Below are positions 16,939 to 25,341 of a stretch of DNA of 64,000 nt, piece after piece. The translations under genes were made by a program, and so were the position numbers. Location of the stretch: assembly GCF_014196765.1 (NCBI RefSeq), contig NZ_JACIEE010000012.1:62001-126000 (forward strand), in the 5' to 3' direction. The notes beneath the pieces were generated by a model that saw only the letters and a list, made by a program, of their open reading frames with translations, was not told where the DNA came from and made no database searches. The DNA comes from Mycoplana azooxidifex (GTDB lineage Bacteria > Pseudomonadota > Alphaproteobacteria > Rhizobiales > Rhizobiaceae). Each line of letters begins with the position of its first letter. The first letter of the stretch is position 1.

Positions 16939-17679
16939 TCAGAGCCCGTTGCCGACAAACTGGCGCAGTTCGGCCGTTTGCGGATCGAGCAGCATGTCGC
17001 CGGGTCCAGTTTCCCAGACACGGCCCTGGTGCATGAAGACGACCTGGTCGGCGACCGAGCGCGCGAAGGCCATCTCATGCGTCACAAGCATCATCGTCAT
17101 GCCGTTCGAGGCGAGGCGCTCGATGGCCCTCAGCACCTCGCCGGTCAATTCCGGGTCGAGCGCCGAAGTGACCTCGTCGAAGAGCATCAGGCGCGGATGC
17201 ATGGCGAGCGAGCGGGCGATTGCGACACGCTGCTGCTGGCCGCCGGAAAGCTCCTCCGGGTAGGACTGTACCTTGTCGGACAGGCCGACCTGCGCCAGCA
17301 CCTCCCTGGCAAGTTCGCGTGCCTCGGCCGAGCCGACGCCCTTCACCTTGCGGGGGGCGAGCGTCACGTTCTGCTCGACCGTCAGGTGTGGAAAAAGGTT
17401 GTAGCTCTGGAAAACGATGCCGACATCCTGGCGCAACTTGCGCAGGTCCACCTTTTCGGCGGCAAGATCGTGGCCGCAGACATGCAACTCGCCCGCCTGA
17501 AAGCGTTCCAGCCCGTTCACGCAGCGAAGCGCCGTACTCTTGCCGGAGCCCGAGCGACCGATCAGCGCGACGACCTGGCCGGGCGCCACTTCGAGATCGA
17601 TGCCTTTCAGCACCTCGACCCGGCCGTAGCTCTTGTGCAGGTTGTGGAAACGGACCATCGGGTGGGTTGCGCCTGACAT
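16939..17679 (-). CDS. amino-acid-type ABC transporter ATP-binding protein, 246 aa
   Basis: Walker A GRSGSGKST, signature LSGGQQQRVAIARSLA and Walker B LMLFDEVTSALDPE are all present, followed by the switch His in VTHEMAFA. Length and sequence are those of GlnQ/HisP-type ATPases. It is cytoplasmic and powers uptake with the two permeases encoded just upstream. ATG at 17679 is used; MVRFH seven codons later is a possible alternative. Confidence 0.92.
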   Translation of the reverse strand: MSGATHPMVRFHNLHKSYGRVEVLKGIDLEVAPGQVVALIGRSGSGKSTALRCVNGLERFQAGELHVCGHDLAAEKVDLRKLRQDVGIVFQSYNLFPHLTVEQNVTLAPRKVKGVGSAEARELAREVLAQVGLSDKVQSYPEELSGGQQQRVAIARSLAMHPRLMLFDEVTSALDPELTGEVLRAIERLASNGMTMMLVTHEMAFARSVADQVVFMHQGRVWETGPGDMLLDPQTAELRQFVGNGL

Positions 17680-17733
17680 GATGGATTGTCCTTCGTGTGG
17701 TGGAGCCGATGACCGGAACCTTGGCCCGGCGGT

Positions 17734-18378
17734 TCAATTGCGGTGGAGTTTGCGTTCGAAGCGGCGCGCCATGACCGACATCGGGAAGCAGATGGCGAAG
17801 TAGATGAGCGCGGCGATCGTGAAGACGGTGAATGGCTTGAAGGTCGAGTTGTTGATGACCTTGGCCGAATAGGTGAGGTCGAAGAAGTTGATGACGACGG
17901 CGTAGGACGTGTTCTTGACGATCTGCACCAGGAAACCGACCGTCGGCGGGATGGCGATACGCAGCGCCTGCGGCAAGATGACGTGAACGAAGCGCTGCGG
18001 CTTGGTGAGCGCGAGACATTCGGCCGCCTCCCACTGGGTCTTCGGTACGGCCTGGATGCAGCCTTTCCAGATCTCGCCGAGATAGGCGCCGGCATAGAGG
18101 GTCATGGCAAGGCCGGCCGCCACCAACGCGGGCACCTCGAAGCCGCCGATGCTGATGCCGAAATACACGACGAACATGATGACCGGCAGCGGCACGCCCT
18201 GGATGAACTGGACGAGGCCGGAGGAGATGACCCGCAGCCACCTGGCGCGGGCCGAGCGCGCGAGCGCCAGTGGCAGGCCGAAAATAGTGCCGCCGACAAA
18301 GCCGAGCAGAGACAGGACGATGGTCCAGCCCGCACCCTGAAAGATATAGGCGATCTGTTGGACGGTAAGTCCCAGCAT
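17734..18378 (-). CDS. amino-acid-type ABC transporter permease, 214 aa
   Basis: An inner-membrane subunit of the HisM/GlnP family. The first membrane segment (GWTIVLSLLGFVGGTIFGLPLALA) and the EAA loop (WEAAECLALTKPQRFVHVILPQALRIAIPP) are clear. It lies 10 bases after the partner permease and 55 bases before the ATPase gene. The two permeases form the heterodimeric channel. Confidence 0.9.
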   Translation of the reverse strand: MLGLTVQQIAYIFQGAGWTIVLSLLGFVGGTIFGLPLALARSARARWLRVISSGLVQFIQGVPLPVIMFVVYFGISIGGFEVPALVAAGLAMTLYAGAYLGEIWKGCIQAVPKTQWEAAECLALTKPQRFVHVILPQALRIAIPPTVGFLVQIVKNTSYAVVINFFDLTYSAKVINNSTFKPFTVFTIAALIYFAICFPMSVMARRFERKLHRN

Positions 18379-18387
18379 GGTTCTACC

Positions 18388-19068
18388 TCACAGCGGTGTG
18401 CGCAGCCGGCGGCGGCGGGGGAAGGACACTTCCGCGATGCCCAAGAGGACGACGCGCAGCAGCGAGGCGAGGCCGAGATAGAGCACGGCGATGACCAGGT
18501 AGACCTCGAAGCCGCGGAAGGTGAAGGACTGGATCATGTAGGCGACGCCCGTCAGTTCCTCGGCGGATATCTGCGACATGATGGAGGTGGCCAGCATCAT
18601 CAGCACGAACTGGCTGACGAGTGCGGGATAGACCCGCTCCACCGCCTGCGGCACCTCGATATAGACGAGGGACTGGAACGGGCTCAGCGAAAGACAGGAC
18701 GCCGCCTCAAGCTGGCCGCGCGGAATGGTCTGGAAGCCGGCGCGCATGATTTCCGCGGTATAGGCCCCGACATTGATGACGAGCGCGATGACCGCCGCGG
18801 CGAAGGAGCCGACATGGACCTGCAGCGAGGCGAGGCCGAAGAATAGCCAGAACACCTGGATGATCAGCGGCGTGTTGCGGATGGCCTCGACATAGATGGT
18901 GGCGATGCGCTGCGCCCAAGGCCCGCCACGAAGGCGCGCCACAGCGACGACGGTGCCGAGCAGGAAGCCCGGCAGGATCGAGGCGACCGTCATGCCGATG
19001 GTCAGCCAGACGCCATTGATGAGGTCCGGCAGGTAATCGCTCAGGAAGGAGAAATCGAATTCATACAT
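18388..19068 (-). CDS. amino-acid-type ABC transporter permease, 226 aa
   Basis: HisM/GlnP-type permease and first gene of a six-gene operon running down to 14296. Translation is taken from ATG at 19068 (MYEFDFSFLSDYLPDLINGV), since the 40 codons upstream are Arg/Cys-rich and unlike the family. The EAA loop is LEAASCLSLSPFQSLVYIEVPQAVERVYPAL. It is divergent from the UxaA-type dehydratase gene at 19271, with an inverted repeat between them. Confidence 0.88.
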   Translation of the reverse strand: MYEFDFSFLSDYLPDLINGVWLTIGMTVASILPGFLLGTVVAVARLRGGPWAQRIATIYVEAIRNTPLIIQVFWLFFGLASLQVHVGSFAAAVIALVINVGAYTAEIMRAGFQTIPRGQLEAASCLSLSPFQSLVYIEVPQAVERVYPALVSQFVLMMLATSIMSQISAEELTGVAYMIQSFTFRGFEVYLVIAVLYLGLASLLRVVLLGIAEVSFPRRRRLRTPL

Positions 19069-19229
19069 TACGGCACGCGATTCCGGGTTCCACGACGGAA
19101 AGCAGCGCAGTTCCCGCATTTCCAGCGGGCATCGGGCGACATCGCAAGATCGCAATAGGCATCTGTCCGGGCCTCCTCCCCACGCCAATTTTCCCTCGAC
19201 TGGCAGTTGACTTTTCGGGCTCTACCATG

Positions 19230-19255
19230 AATGATCTATGCACGCAATAATCATT
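19230..19255. promoter_or_regulatory. inverted repeat in divergent promoter region (AATGAT-N14-ATCATT)
   Basis: AATGAT at 19230-19235 and its complement ATCATT at 19250-19255 lie between the ABC operon and the dehydratase gene, 15 bases before the latter's ATG. A plausible operator for the GntR-type regulator encoded at 20788. Confidence 0.35.
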
Positions 19256-19270
19256 TTTAGGGTTTATTTC

Positions 19271-20812
19271 ATGACGACGGATACGATATCCCCGGTGATC
19301 AGGCTCAACCCGGCTGACAATGTGGGTGTGGCGCGCACGGCGATAACCAGCGCCACGGCGATTGCCGAGGGAGGGGAAACCGTTGCGGCACGGGCGGACA
19401 TCCCGAGCGGCCACAAGGTTGCACTGCGCACCATTGCTCCGGGAGAAGCCGTCCTGAAATACGGCCAGATCATCGGAACCGCGACTGAAACCATCGCGCC
19501 GGGCGACCATGTACACCTGCACAACCTCGCCATGCAGGAAAGCCACGCGACCCATCACTTCGCCGAGGACGCCCGCGAAACGCCGCTCCTCCCGGAGGGC
19601 GAGCGCCGCACCTTCGAGGGCTATGTGCGGTCCGACGGGCAGGTCGGCACGCGCAACTTCATCGGCATCGTCACCTCTGTGAACTGTTCCGCCACGGTGG
19701 CGCGCGCTATCGCCGACCATTTCAATCGCGGCGGCGGGCTCGACGGCTATGACAATGTGGACGGCGTGGTGGCGCTGACCCACGGGACGGGCTGCGCGAT
19801 CAACATGAAGACAGAGGGCTACCTTTATCTCCAGCGCGTGCTCTCCGGCTATGCGCGCAACCCCAATTTCGCCGGCATCCTCTTCATCGGCCTCGGTTGC
19901 GAAACGAACCAGATCGACCCGATCGTTCAGAAGTTCGGCCTGACGGAAGGCCCGCTCCTTCGCACCATGACAATCCAGAATCTCGGCGGCACGCGCAAGA
20001 CCATCGATGTTGCGAACGGCATCATCCGCGATATGCTGCCGGAGGCGAATTCCGCCAAACGTACCACCGTGCCGCTCACTGGTCTCAAGGTCGCACTGCA
20101 ATGCGGCGGCTCGGACGGCTATTCCGGCATTTCCGCCAACCCGGCACTCGGATACGCGGCTGACCTCATTGTTCAGCACGGCGGTACCGCCGTCCTCAGC
20201 GAGACGCCGGAGATCTACGGCGCGGAACACCTCCTGACGCGCCGGGCCGTCAGTGCCGAAGTGGCACAGAAGCTGATGGATCGCATCGAGTGGTGGCGCC
20301 GCTATACCGAGCACAACGGCGCCGAGCTCAACAACAACCCCTCCCACGGAAACAAGCTCGGGGGCCTGACGACCATCCTTGAGAAGTCGCTGGGTGCGGT
20401 CGCCAAGGGCGGCTCCATGCCGTTGGAGGCGGTCTACGAATATGGCGAAATCATCGACCGCACCGGCTTCGTCTTCATGGACACGCCCGGCTACGATCCC
20501 GTCGCCGTGACGGGGCAGGTCGCGGGCGGATGCAACGTCATCGTCTTCACCACCGGCCGCGGCTCGGTCTCCGGCTTCAAGCCCGCCCCCTGCATCAAGG
20601 TCGCGACCAATACCGAGATGTACGAGCACATGAGCGACGACATGGACATCAATTGCGGCGACATCGTCAACGGCACGGACAGCATCGAGGCGGCCGGCCG
20701 ACGTATCTTCGAAAAGATTCTGGTTGTCGCTTCGGGCGAGCACACGCTAAGCGAGGATTTTGGATTCGGAGACAACGAGTTTGTGCCATGGCAGATCGGA
20801 GCCGTAACCTGA
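19271..20812 (+). CDS. UxaA-family (altronate/galactarate-type) dehydratase, 513 aa
   Basis: The N-terminal SAF domain (residues about 18-95, including DIPSGHKVALRTIAPGEAVLKYG) is fused to the large catalytic part: GYVRSDGQVGTRNFIGIV, HGTGCAI, GLGCETNQ and QCGGSDGYSG. Its Cys and His residues are typical of the Fe-dependent sugar-acid dehydratases. Full-length fused form, unlike the split UxaA proteins. It removes water from a sugar acid to give a 2-keto-3-deoxy acid, which could feed the DapA-like aldolase encoded on the other side of the promoter. Its last 25 bases overlap the GntR gene. Confidence 0.85.
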   Translation: MTTDTISPVIRLNPADNVGVARTAITSATAIAEGGETVAARADIPSGHKVALRTIAPGEAVLKYGQIIGTATETIAPGDHVHLHNLAMQESHATHHFAEDARETPLLPEGERRTFEGYVRSDGQVGTRNFIGIVTSVNCSATVARAIADHFNRGGGLDGYDNVDGVVALTHGTGCAINMKTEGYLYLQRVLSGYARNPNFAGILFIGLGCETNQIDPIVQKFGLTEGPLLRTMTIQNLGGTRKTIDVANGIIRDMLPEANSAKRTTVPLTGLKVALQCGGSDGYSGISANPALGYAADLIVQHGGTAVLSETPEIYGAEHLLTRRAVSAEVAQKLMDRIEWWRRYTEHNGAELNNNPSHGNKLGGLTTILEKSLGAVAKGGSMPLEAVYEYGEIIDRTGFVFMDTPGYDPVAVTGQVAGGCNVIVFTTGRGSVSGFKPAPCIKVATNTEMYEHMSDDMDINCGDIVNGTDSIEAAGRRIFEKILVVASGEHTLSEDFGFGDNEFVPWQIGAVT

Positions 20813-21807
20813 CAGCGCCCGCGACCGGGCCTACCGGAACGGCGGGCTCGACCACCTATGCGACGATCGCTGCGCAAATCCGCAAGAGCATCGGCGCGCG
20901 CGCCCTGCCGGAAGGAACGGTGCTGCTGGAAGGGCCGCTCGCGGCGATGTTCGGCTCCAGCCGCTCGCCGGTCAAGCGTGCGCTCGCCTCGCTGGAAGAG
21001 GAAGGCCTCGTCAGCCGCTTCGACGGGCGCGGGCTGCTCGTCGGCAGGGGCGAAGTGCCACGCAGGCTGAAGATCACCCCCAAAATGCTGCTGCTCGACG
21101 ACGAGGACGGCGTGAACGCCAAGACCTTTGCCTGGCAGCCCTTCTACTACGAGTTCGAGCGCGAGATCATCCTGCGCTCGGTCTTCGGCAAGACGCGGGT
21201 CAACGAACTGGCGCTGGCCCGCCACCTCGATGTCGGGCGCACCGTCGCCCACGATCTTTTGACCCATGCCCGCGAGGTCGGCATCCTACAGAAAGACGAC
21301 GGGTCGCGCTGGTGGATCGTGCCGCTCGATGAAGCGCGCTTCGAAAATCTCTACCAGTTGCGCATCCTCCTCGAACCGGTCGCCCTGGCCGGCGCCATGG
21401 AGCACATTCCCCCTGCGACTCTCGACGAGATCGAAGCGCGGCTTCACCGCGTGCAGAGCGAATTTCCCGCGGTCACCGGCGCCGATCTCGACAGGCTGGA
21501 GGCCGATCTTCACATCGAGTGCATTGGCTACAGCCCAAATCCCGAGATCGTTGGAGCCCTGAAGCGCAGCCGCTGCATTCTCGTGGCGGGCAAACACATC
21601 CAGCTAGCGTTCGGCAACGGCAACGGCGTGGATCCCTTTATGGAGGAGCATCTGGAGATCGTTCAGGCGTTACGCGACAGGGACGCGGAGGCTATCCGCA
21701 CCCGCCTTGTCCGCCATCTCGCACTTTCCGCGGAAAAGGCCGCCCTGCGACTTCAGGCCTTCCGTAGTTCACAGGTCATGGCCGACCTGCCCTATGTCCT
21801 CGACTAG
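20788..21807 (+). CDS. GntR-family regulator with two winged helices, 339 aa
   Basis: The start at 20788 overlaps the dehydratase gene by 25 bases. Residues about 15-85 form a GntR-type winged helix (GSSRSPVKRALASLEEEGLVSRFDGRG). A second helix-turn-helix follows at about 115-180 (VNELALARHLDVGRTVAHDLL and VGILQKDDGSRWWIV). After it comes an FCD-like all-helical ligand domain (ENLYQLRILLEPVALAGAM, DLHIECI, EEHLEIVQALRDRDAEA). The tandem winged helices are unusual for FCD regulators of about 230 aa. It probably controls its own operon and the divergent ABC operon in response to a sugar acid. Confidence 0.85.
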   Translation: MADRSRNLTAPATGPTGTAGSTTYATIAAQIRKSIGARALPEGTVLLEGPLAAMFGSSRSPVKRALASLEEEGLVSRFDGRGLLVGRGEVPRRLKITPKMLLLDDEDGVNAKTFAWQPFYYEFEREIILRSVFGKTRVNELALARHLDVGRTVAHDLLTHAREVGILQKDDGSRWWIVPLDEARFENLYQLRILLEPVALAGAMEHIPPATLDEIEARLHRVQSEFPAVTGADLDRLEADLHIECIGYSPNPEIVGALKRSRCILVAGKHIQLAFGNGNGVDPFMEEHLEIVQALRDRDAEAIRTRLVRHLALSAEKAALRLQAFRSSQVMADLPYVLD

Positions 21808-21924
21808 GCTGGATCACATTAGACGGATCTCGCTTCTCCGATGGGCCGCGATCCGGCACCCAGCGGTAGTCACTCTCGCTTGAGTTTAGCGGGAAGCTTC
21901 AGTCACGACGGTGCCCCGACACAT

Positions 21925-22047
21925 CTACTCCGGCGTCGTGCGGGAGTGACGGGCGATGGCATCGCGAATGTTCACCGACGCATAGTTGCTGATGAAGACC
22001 TCGTCCCTGGTGCCCTTCGGCGAATAGATCGCCAGGCCGTGCAGCAT
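21925..22047 (-). pseudogene. short C-terminal gene remnant, 40 codons
   Basis: The minus strand carries a coding-like tail (MLHGLAIYSPKGTRDEVFIS and onward, ending ARHSRTTPE then TAG). It has no ribosome binding site and no continuation upstream. It looks like the 3-prime end of a lost gene in the 21808-22140 gap; the family is not recognised. Confidence 0.3.
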
Positions 22048-22140
22048 GCTGGACGACCGGCGACGGCCAGCCAATCACACAGCGCCCCTCGATCCTTCGG
22101 GTGCGACCATGCCGGCGGAATAGGAATTCTGGACGAGTGA

Positions 22141-22164
22141 TGGACGCCGTCGTGGCGGCGTCCA
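22141..22164 (-). terminator. hairpin after sugar ABC operon
   Basis: TGGACGCCG, six-base loop, CGGCGTCCA: a perfect 9-bp stem 28 bases beyond the binding-protein stop codon. A likely transcription end or mRNA stabiliser for the operon. Confidence 0.45.
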
Positions 22165-22191
22165 AATTCAACGCGTTGGTCTGCCGGCTGG

Positions 22192-23325
22192 CTATTCATT
22201 GCCACCCCAGGCCTTCGGATAGTTCGGCATCTCCTCGCAGCCGCACATCGTGTAATGCAGCGGGGGCATTTTCTCGTTGACGAAGCTGTCGAGGTTTTCC
22301 TTCGTGATCGCCGGCTGCGGCAGGACCCATTCCGGACCCGGAACCGCTTCACCCTTCAGGATGCTGACGGCCGCGAGGATCGGCGTGCGCCACTGGTAGG
22401 TCGGGTAGGTCGGTGCGATCGCCGTCATGTTGAGCGCCCGCCACTTCTGGAGGAAGTCCTGCTGGTCCTCGCCGACGAAGACCGGGATCTCGTATCCGCC
22501 GTCCTCGAAGGCTTCGACCGCCGCGACCGCGGTCGCGCCGGCATCCATCCAGACGGCATCGATGCTGCCGCGCTGGAGATAGTCCTCCACGATGGATTTG
22601 GTCTTGGCATTGTCGCCGTCGGTGAATTCCGCGCCGACAACCTTGAGGCCGGCCTCGTCAAGGATACGACGGCCGGCTGAGTAACGCGTTTCCAGCACGT
22701 CCACGCCGGGCAGGATGCGCAGCATGAGGACATTTCCGCCGGACTTGACGTTGTCGGCGATGAACTGCGCGCCCTGGATGCCGAAGCCGTAGCCGCCGAC
22801 CGGATGGATGAAGGTCACCGGGCAATCGGTCTGGACGCCCCGGTCGAAGACGATGACGGGCAGCTTCTGGCAGGCCGCCTCGACAGCCGGCGTTAGCGCC
22901 GCGGTCGTGTTGGGCGAGACGATCAGGACATCGCAGTTGCCGCCGGCCAAAAGGTCGTTGATGTCGGCGATCTGCTTGTCGTCGGAGCCTTCGGCATCGA
23001 CATGCACGAAATTGCCGATTTCGGGATGAAGCGCCACCTCCTCCTTCATGTTGGTATAGCCGACGACGCGCCATGGATTGTTGACGCCCGCATTCGAGAA
23101 GCAGACCGTCGCCGGCCCTTCTTTCTTGTACTTTGCCGTGTCGGCCATCTTGCCGACGAGGTACTGCGCCCACGGCTGGCCTTCCGGGCCTTTCGGCGTC
23201 ATGGCGAGCTGTTCCCTCTGGCGGGCGAACTCCTCGGGGTCGTTGAAGTTGTCCGCCGCGTGCGACGTGTTTGCCGTGGCGAGCAGCATGCCCGCCGTGA
23301 CTGCATATGACAGGAATTGCTTCAT
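22192..23325 (-). CDS. sugar ABC transporter substrate-binding protein, 377 aa
   Basis: A periplasmic-binding-protein type 1 (ribose/galactose-like) protein. Signal peptide MKQFLSYAVTAGMLLATANT is followed by SHAAD with cleavage after AHA-like Ala. Characteristic segments are CDVLIVSPNTTAALTPAVEAA, LPVIVFDRGVQTDCPVTF and DAVWMDAGATAVAAVEAFED. It ends with several Cys residues (MCGCEEM), unusual for the family. ATG at 23325 follows GAGGAACC. It is the last gene of the operon epimerase-ATPase-permease-permease-binding protein. The ligand is probably a pentose, hexose or polyol. Confidence 0.88.
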   Translation of the reverse strand: MKQFLSYAVTAGMLLATANTSHAADNFNDPEEFARQREQLAMTPKGPEGQPWAQYLVGKMADTAKYKKEGPATVCFSNAGVNNPWRVVGYTNMKEEVALHPEIGNFVHVDAEGSDDKQIADINDLLAGGNCDVLIVSPNTTAALTPAVEAACQKLPVIVFDRGVQTDCPVTFIHPVGGYGFGIQGAQFIADNVKSGGNVLMLRILPGVDVLETRYSAGRRILDEAGLKVVGAEFTDGDNAKTKSIVEDYLQRGSIDAVWMDAGATAVAAVEAFEDGGYEIPVFVGEDQQDFLQKWRALNMTAIAPTYPTYQWRTPILAAVSILKGEAVPGPEWVLPQPAITKENLDSFVNEKMPPLHYTMCGCEEMPNYPKAWGGNE

Positions 23326-23362
23326 CTTTGGTTCCTCCCTTTCGATGATGCGTGGATACGGG

Positions 23363-24352
23363 CTATTGCCCGGTTCGTTTGCGGCGATACATGGCAAGCG
23401 CCACCGCAGCGATGAGAATGAGGCCCTGCACGACCTGACGGACGGGTTGCGGCAGTCCCAGAAAATTGAGCAGCGTGAAGATCGCCGTCAGCGTCAGCGC
23501 CCCGGCTATGGTTGCCGGAACGGAGCCTCGGCCTCCGAGAAGCTGAGCGCCCCCGAGCACGGCCGCGGTGATCGCCTGCAATTCGTAGCCCGTGCCCACA
23601 TCGGTGGACACGCCGGCGAAGCCGCCGAGCAGGATGCCGGCGACCACGGCGCTCAGGGACGACACGACGAATGCCGTGATTCGCACACGGTTGACCGGCA
23701 CGCCGGCGAGCTGCGCGGCACGCGGATTGTCGCCGATGGCGTGGATCATGCGTCCGAGGTTGGTGCGATGCATCAGCCAGTAGAGCGCGAAGCCGAGGAC
23801 GGCCATCACGATTACCGCGACCGGCAGCATCCGGATGACCGGGATATCCATGATGTTGAAGCGGCCGAAATAACGGAAGCTGTCCGGCAGGTAACCCCGT
23901 GGCGCGCCACCCGACCACATGAAGGCGAAGCCGTTGAGCGTGATCATCATGCCGAGCGTGGCGATCAGCGATGGCACTTTCAGGAAGCACACGACGAGAC
24001 CGTTCACCACGCCGACGGCGAGCCCGATGCCAAGCATCGCGGCGATGACCCAGCCTGTGGCGTTCGGATCGTTGTTGGACAGCATCGATGAACCGACGAC
24101 GACCAGCGTGATCAGCGAGCCGACGGAAAGGTCGAAGCCGCCGGAAACGATGACGTAGACCTGCCCCGCCGCCAGAATGGCAAGCGGTGCCGCCCGCTTG
24201 AGGAAGTTCATGTAGCCGGTCGGCTCCACGAAGGCGGGGTTGTTGAGGATGATGGCGACGATCAGCGCCGCAAGCAGGAAGTAGACCGGATTGATCTGCG
24301 GAAGGCCGCGGGCCTTCTCGGGCTTGGCTGCGGAGAGGACATGGTCGGTCAT
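23363..24352 (-). CDS. RbsC-type sugar ABC transporter permease, 329 aa
   Basis: A BPD_transp_2 family permease with about eight to ten membrane segments (for example FLLAALIVAIILNNPAF and ITLVVVGSSMLSN). The family loop GDNPRAAQLAGVPVNRVRI matches RbsC/XylH. It overlaps the upstream permease gene by four bases, a sign of coupled translation. With its partner it forms the inner-membrane channel for the sugar bound by the product of 22192-23325. Confidence 0.9.
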   Translation of the reverse strand: MTDHVLSAAKPEKARGLPQINPVYFLLAALIVAIILNNPAFVEPTGYMNFLKRAAPLAILAAGQVYVIVSGGFDLSVGSLITLVVVGSSMLSNNDPNATGWVIAAMLGIGLAVGVVNGLVVCFLKVPSLIATLGMMITLNGFAFMWSGGAPRGYLPDSFRYFGRFNIMDIPVIRMLPVAVIVMAVLGFALYWLMHRTNLGRMIHAIGDNPRAAQLAGVPVNRVRITAFVVSSLSAVVAGILLGGFAGVSTDVGTGYELQAITAAVLGGAQLLGGRGSVPATIAGALTLTAIFTLLNFLGLPQPVRQVVQGLILIAAVALAMYRRKRTGQ

Positions 24353-25341
24353 GCAACGATCCTCTTCGAGCGGACGGCATAGAAGGCGACGGCAGCGACG
24401 ATGATGATGCCGCGCAACACCTGTTTCACGAAGGCGTCGACGCCGAGGACGTTGAAGATCGAATCGATCAGCGAGAAGATCATCACGCCGACGACCGTGC
24501 CCCAGATTCCGCCACGCCCGCCGGCAAGGATGGTCCCGCCGATCACCACCACGGCGATGGATTCCAGGTCGTACACGCCATTCGCGCCGATCCAGGGTGC
24601 CCCGGAGCGCAGGCGGCTGGCGAGATAGAGACCCGCGACGGTCGCGCAGAGCGAGCAGATGATGTGGGCGATGACGACGATCCTGCCGGTCGGGATACCG
24701 GCAAAGCGCGCTGCATCGGCATTGCCGCCCACCGCATAGACGTTGGAGCCGAACCGCGTGAGCCGAAGAACGACGGAGGCCACCATCGCCAGGCCGAAGA
24801 AGAACAGGATGGCAAAGGGTATGCCCGCCACATTGCCGTAGGCGAAGAACTGGAACTCCACCGGCACCGCGCCCGCGAAATTGGAAACGAAGGCGGAAAG
24901 GCAGCCCTGTATCACGAGGCTCACGCCGAGGGTCGCGATCAGTGGGTTCACGTCGAGGCGCGTGATGATCAGCCCGTTGATCGCGCCGACAAACGCTCCC
25001 AGCGCGAGCGACGCGGCGATCGCCGGAAGGATCATGGCCGGGTCGCCGTTCATGATCACCGAGGCGAGCACCGTTGTCGCCGAGATCAGGCTGGCGACGG
25101 ACAGATCGATAGACGCGACAAGGATGACGAAGGTCTGCCCGATCGCCGTGACGCCGAGCGCAATCGACCGGCCGAGCACCGCAAGCAGATTGTCCCAGTT
25201 GAGATACTGCGTCTGCCCCGTGACGATGCAGGCCGCGAGATAGATGCCCACGGCGGCGAGCAGCAGCAGCGCGGGCGCCCAGCGGTCGAACCGGAACCGG
25301 AACGCCGGAGACTTTGGCCGTTCAGCGGCAATCTCGCTCAT
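24349..25341 (-). CDS. RbsC-type sugar ABC transporter permease, 330 aa
   Basis: Second permease of the operon, the same family as its neighbour, with the diagnostic GGNADAARFAGIPTGRIVV loop and repeated hydrophobic segments. It overlaps the ATPase gene by four bases upstream and the other permease by four bases downstream. Two different RbsC-type permeases with one ATPase are common in rhizobial sugar importers. Confidence 0.9.
   Translation of the reverse strand: MSEIAAERPKSPAFRFRFDRWAPALLLLAAVGIYLAACIVTGQTQYLNWDNLLAVLGRSIALGVTAIGQTFVILVASIDLSVASLISATTVLASVIMNGDPAMILPAIAASLALGAFVGAINGLIITRLDVNPLIATLGVSLVIQGCLSAFVSNFAGAVPVEFQFFAYGNVAGIPFAILFFFGLAMVASVVLRLTRFGSNVYAVGGNADAARFAGIPTGRIVVIAHIICSLCATVAGLYLASRLRSGAPWIGANGVYDLESIAVVVIGGTILAGGRGGIWGTVVGVMIFSLIDSIFNVLGVDAFVKQVLRGIIIVAAVAFYAVRSKRIVA

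Noticed and set aside
19061-20743. 560-codon minus-strand frame opposite the UxaA-type dehydratase
   Set aside because: Antisense shadow; the plus-strand frame has clear family motifs.
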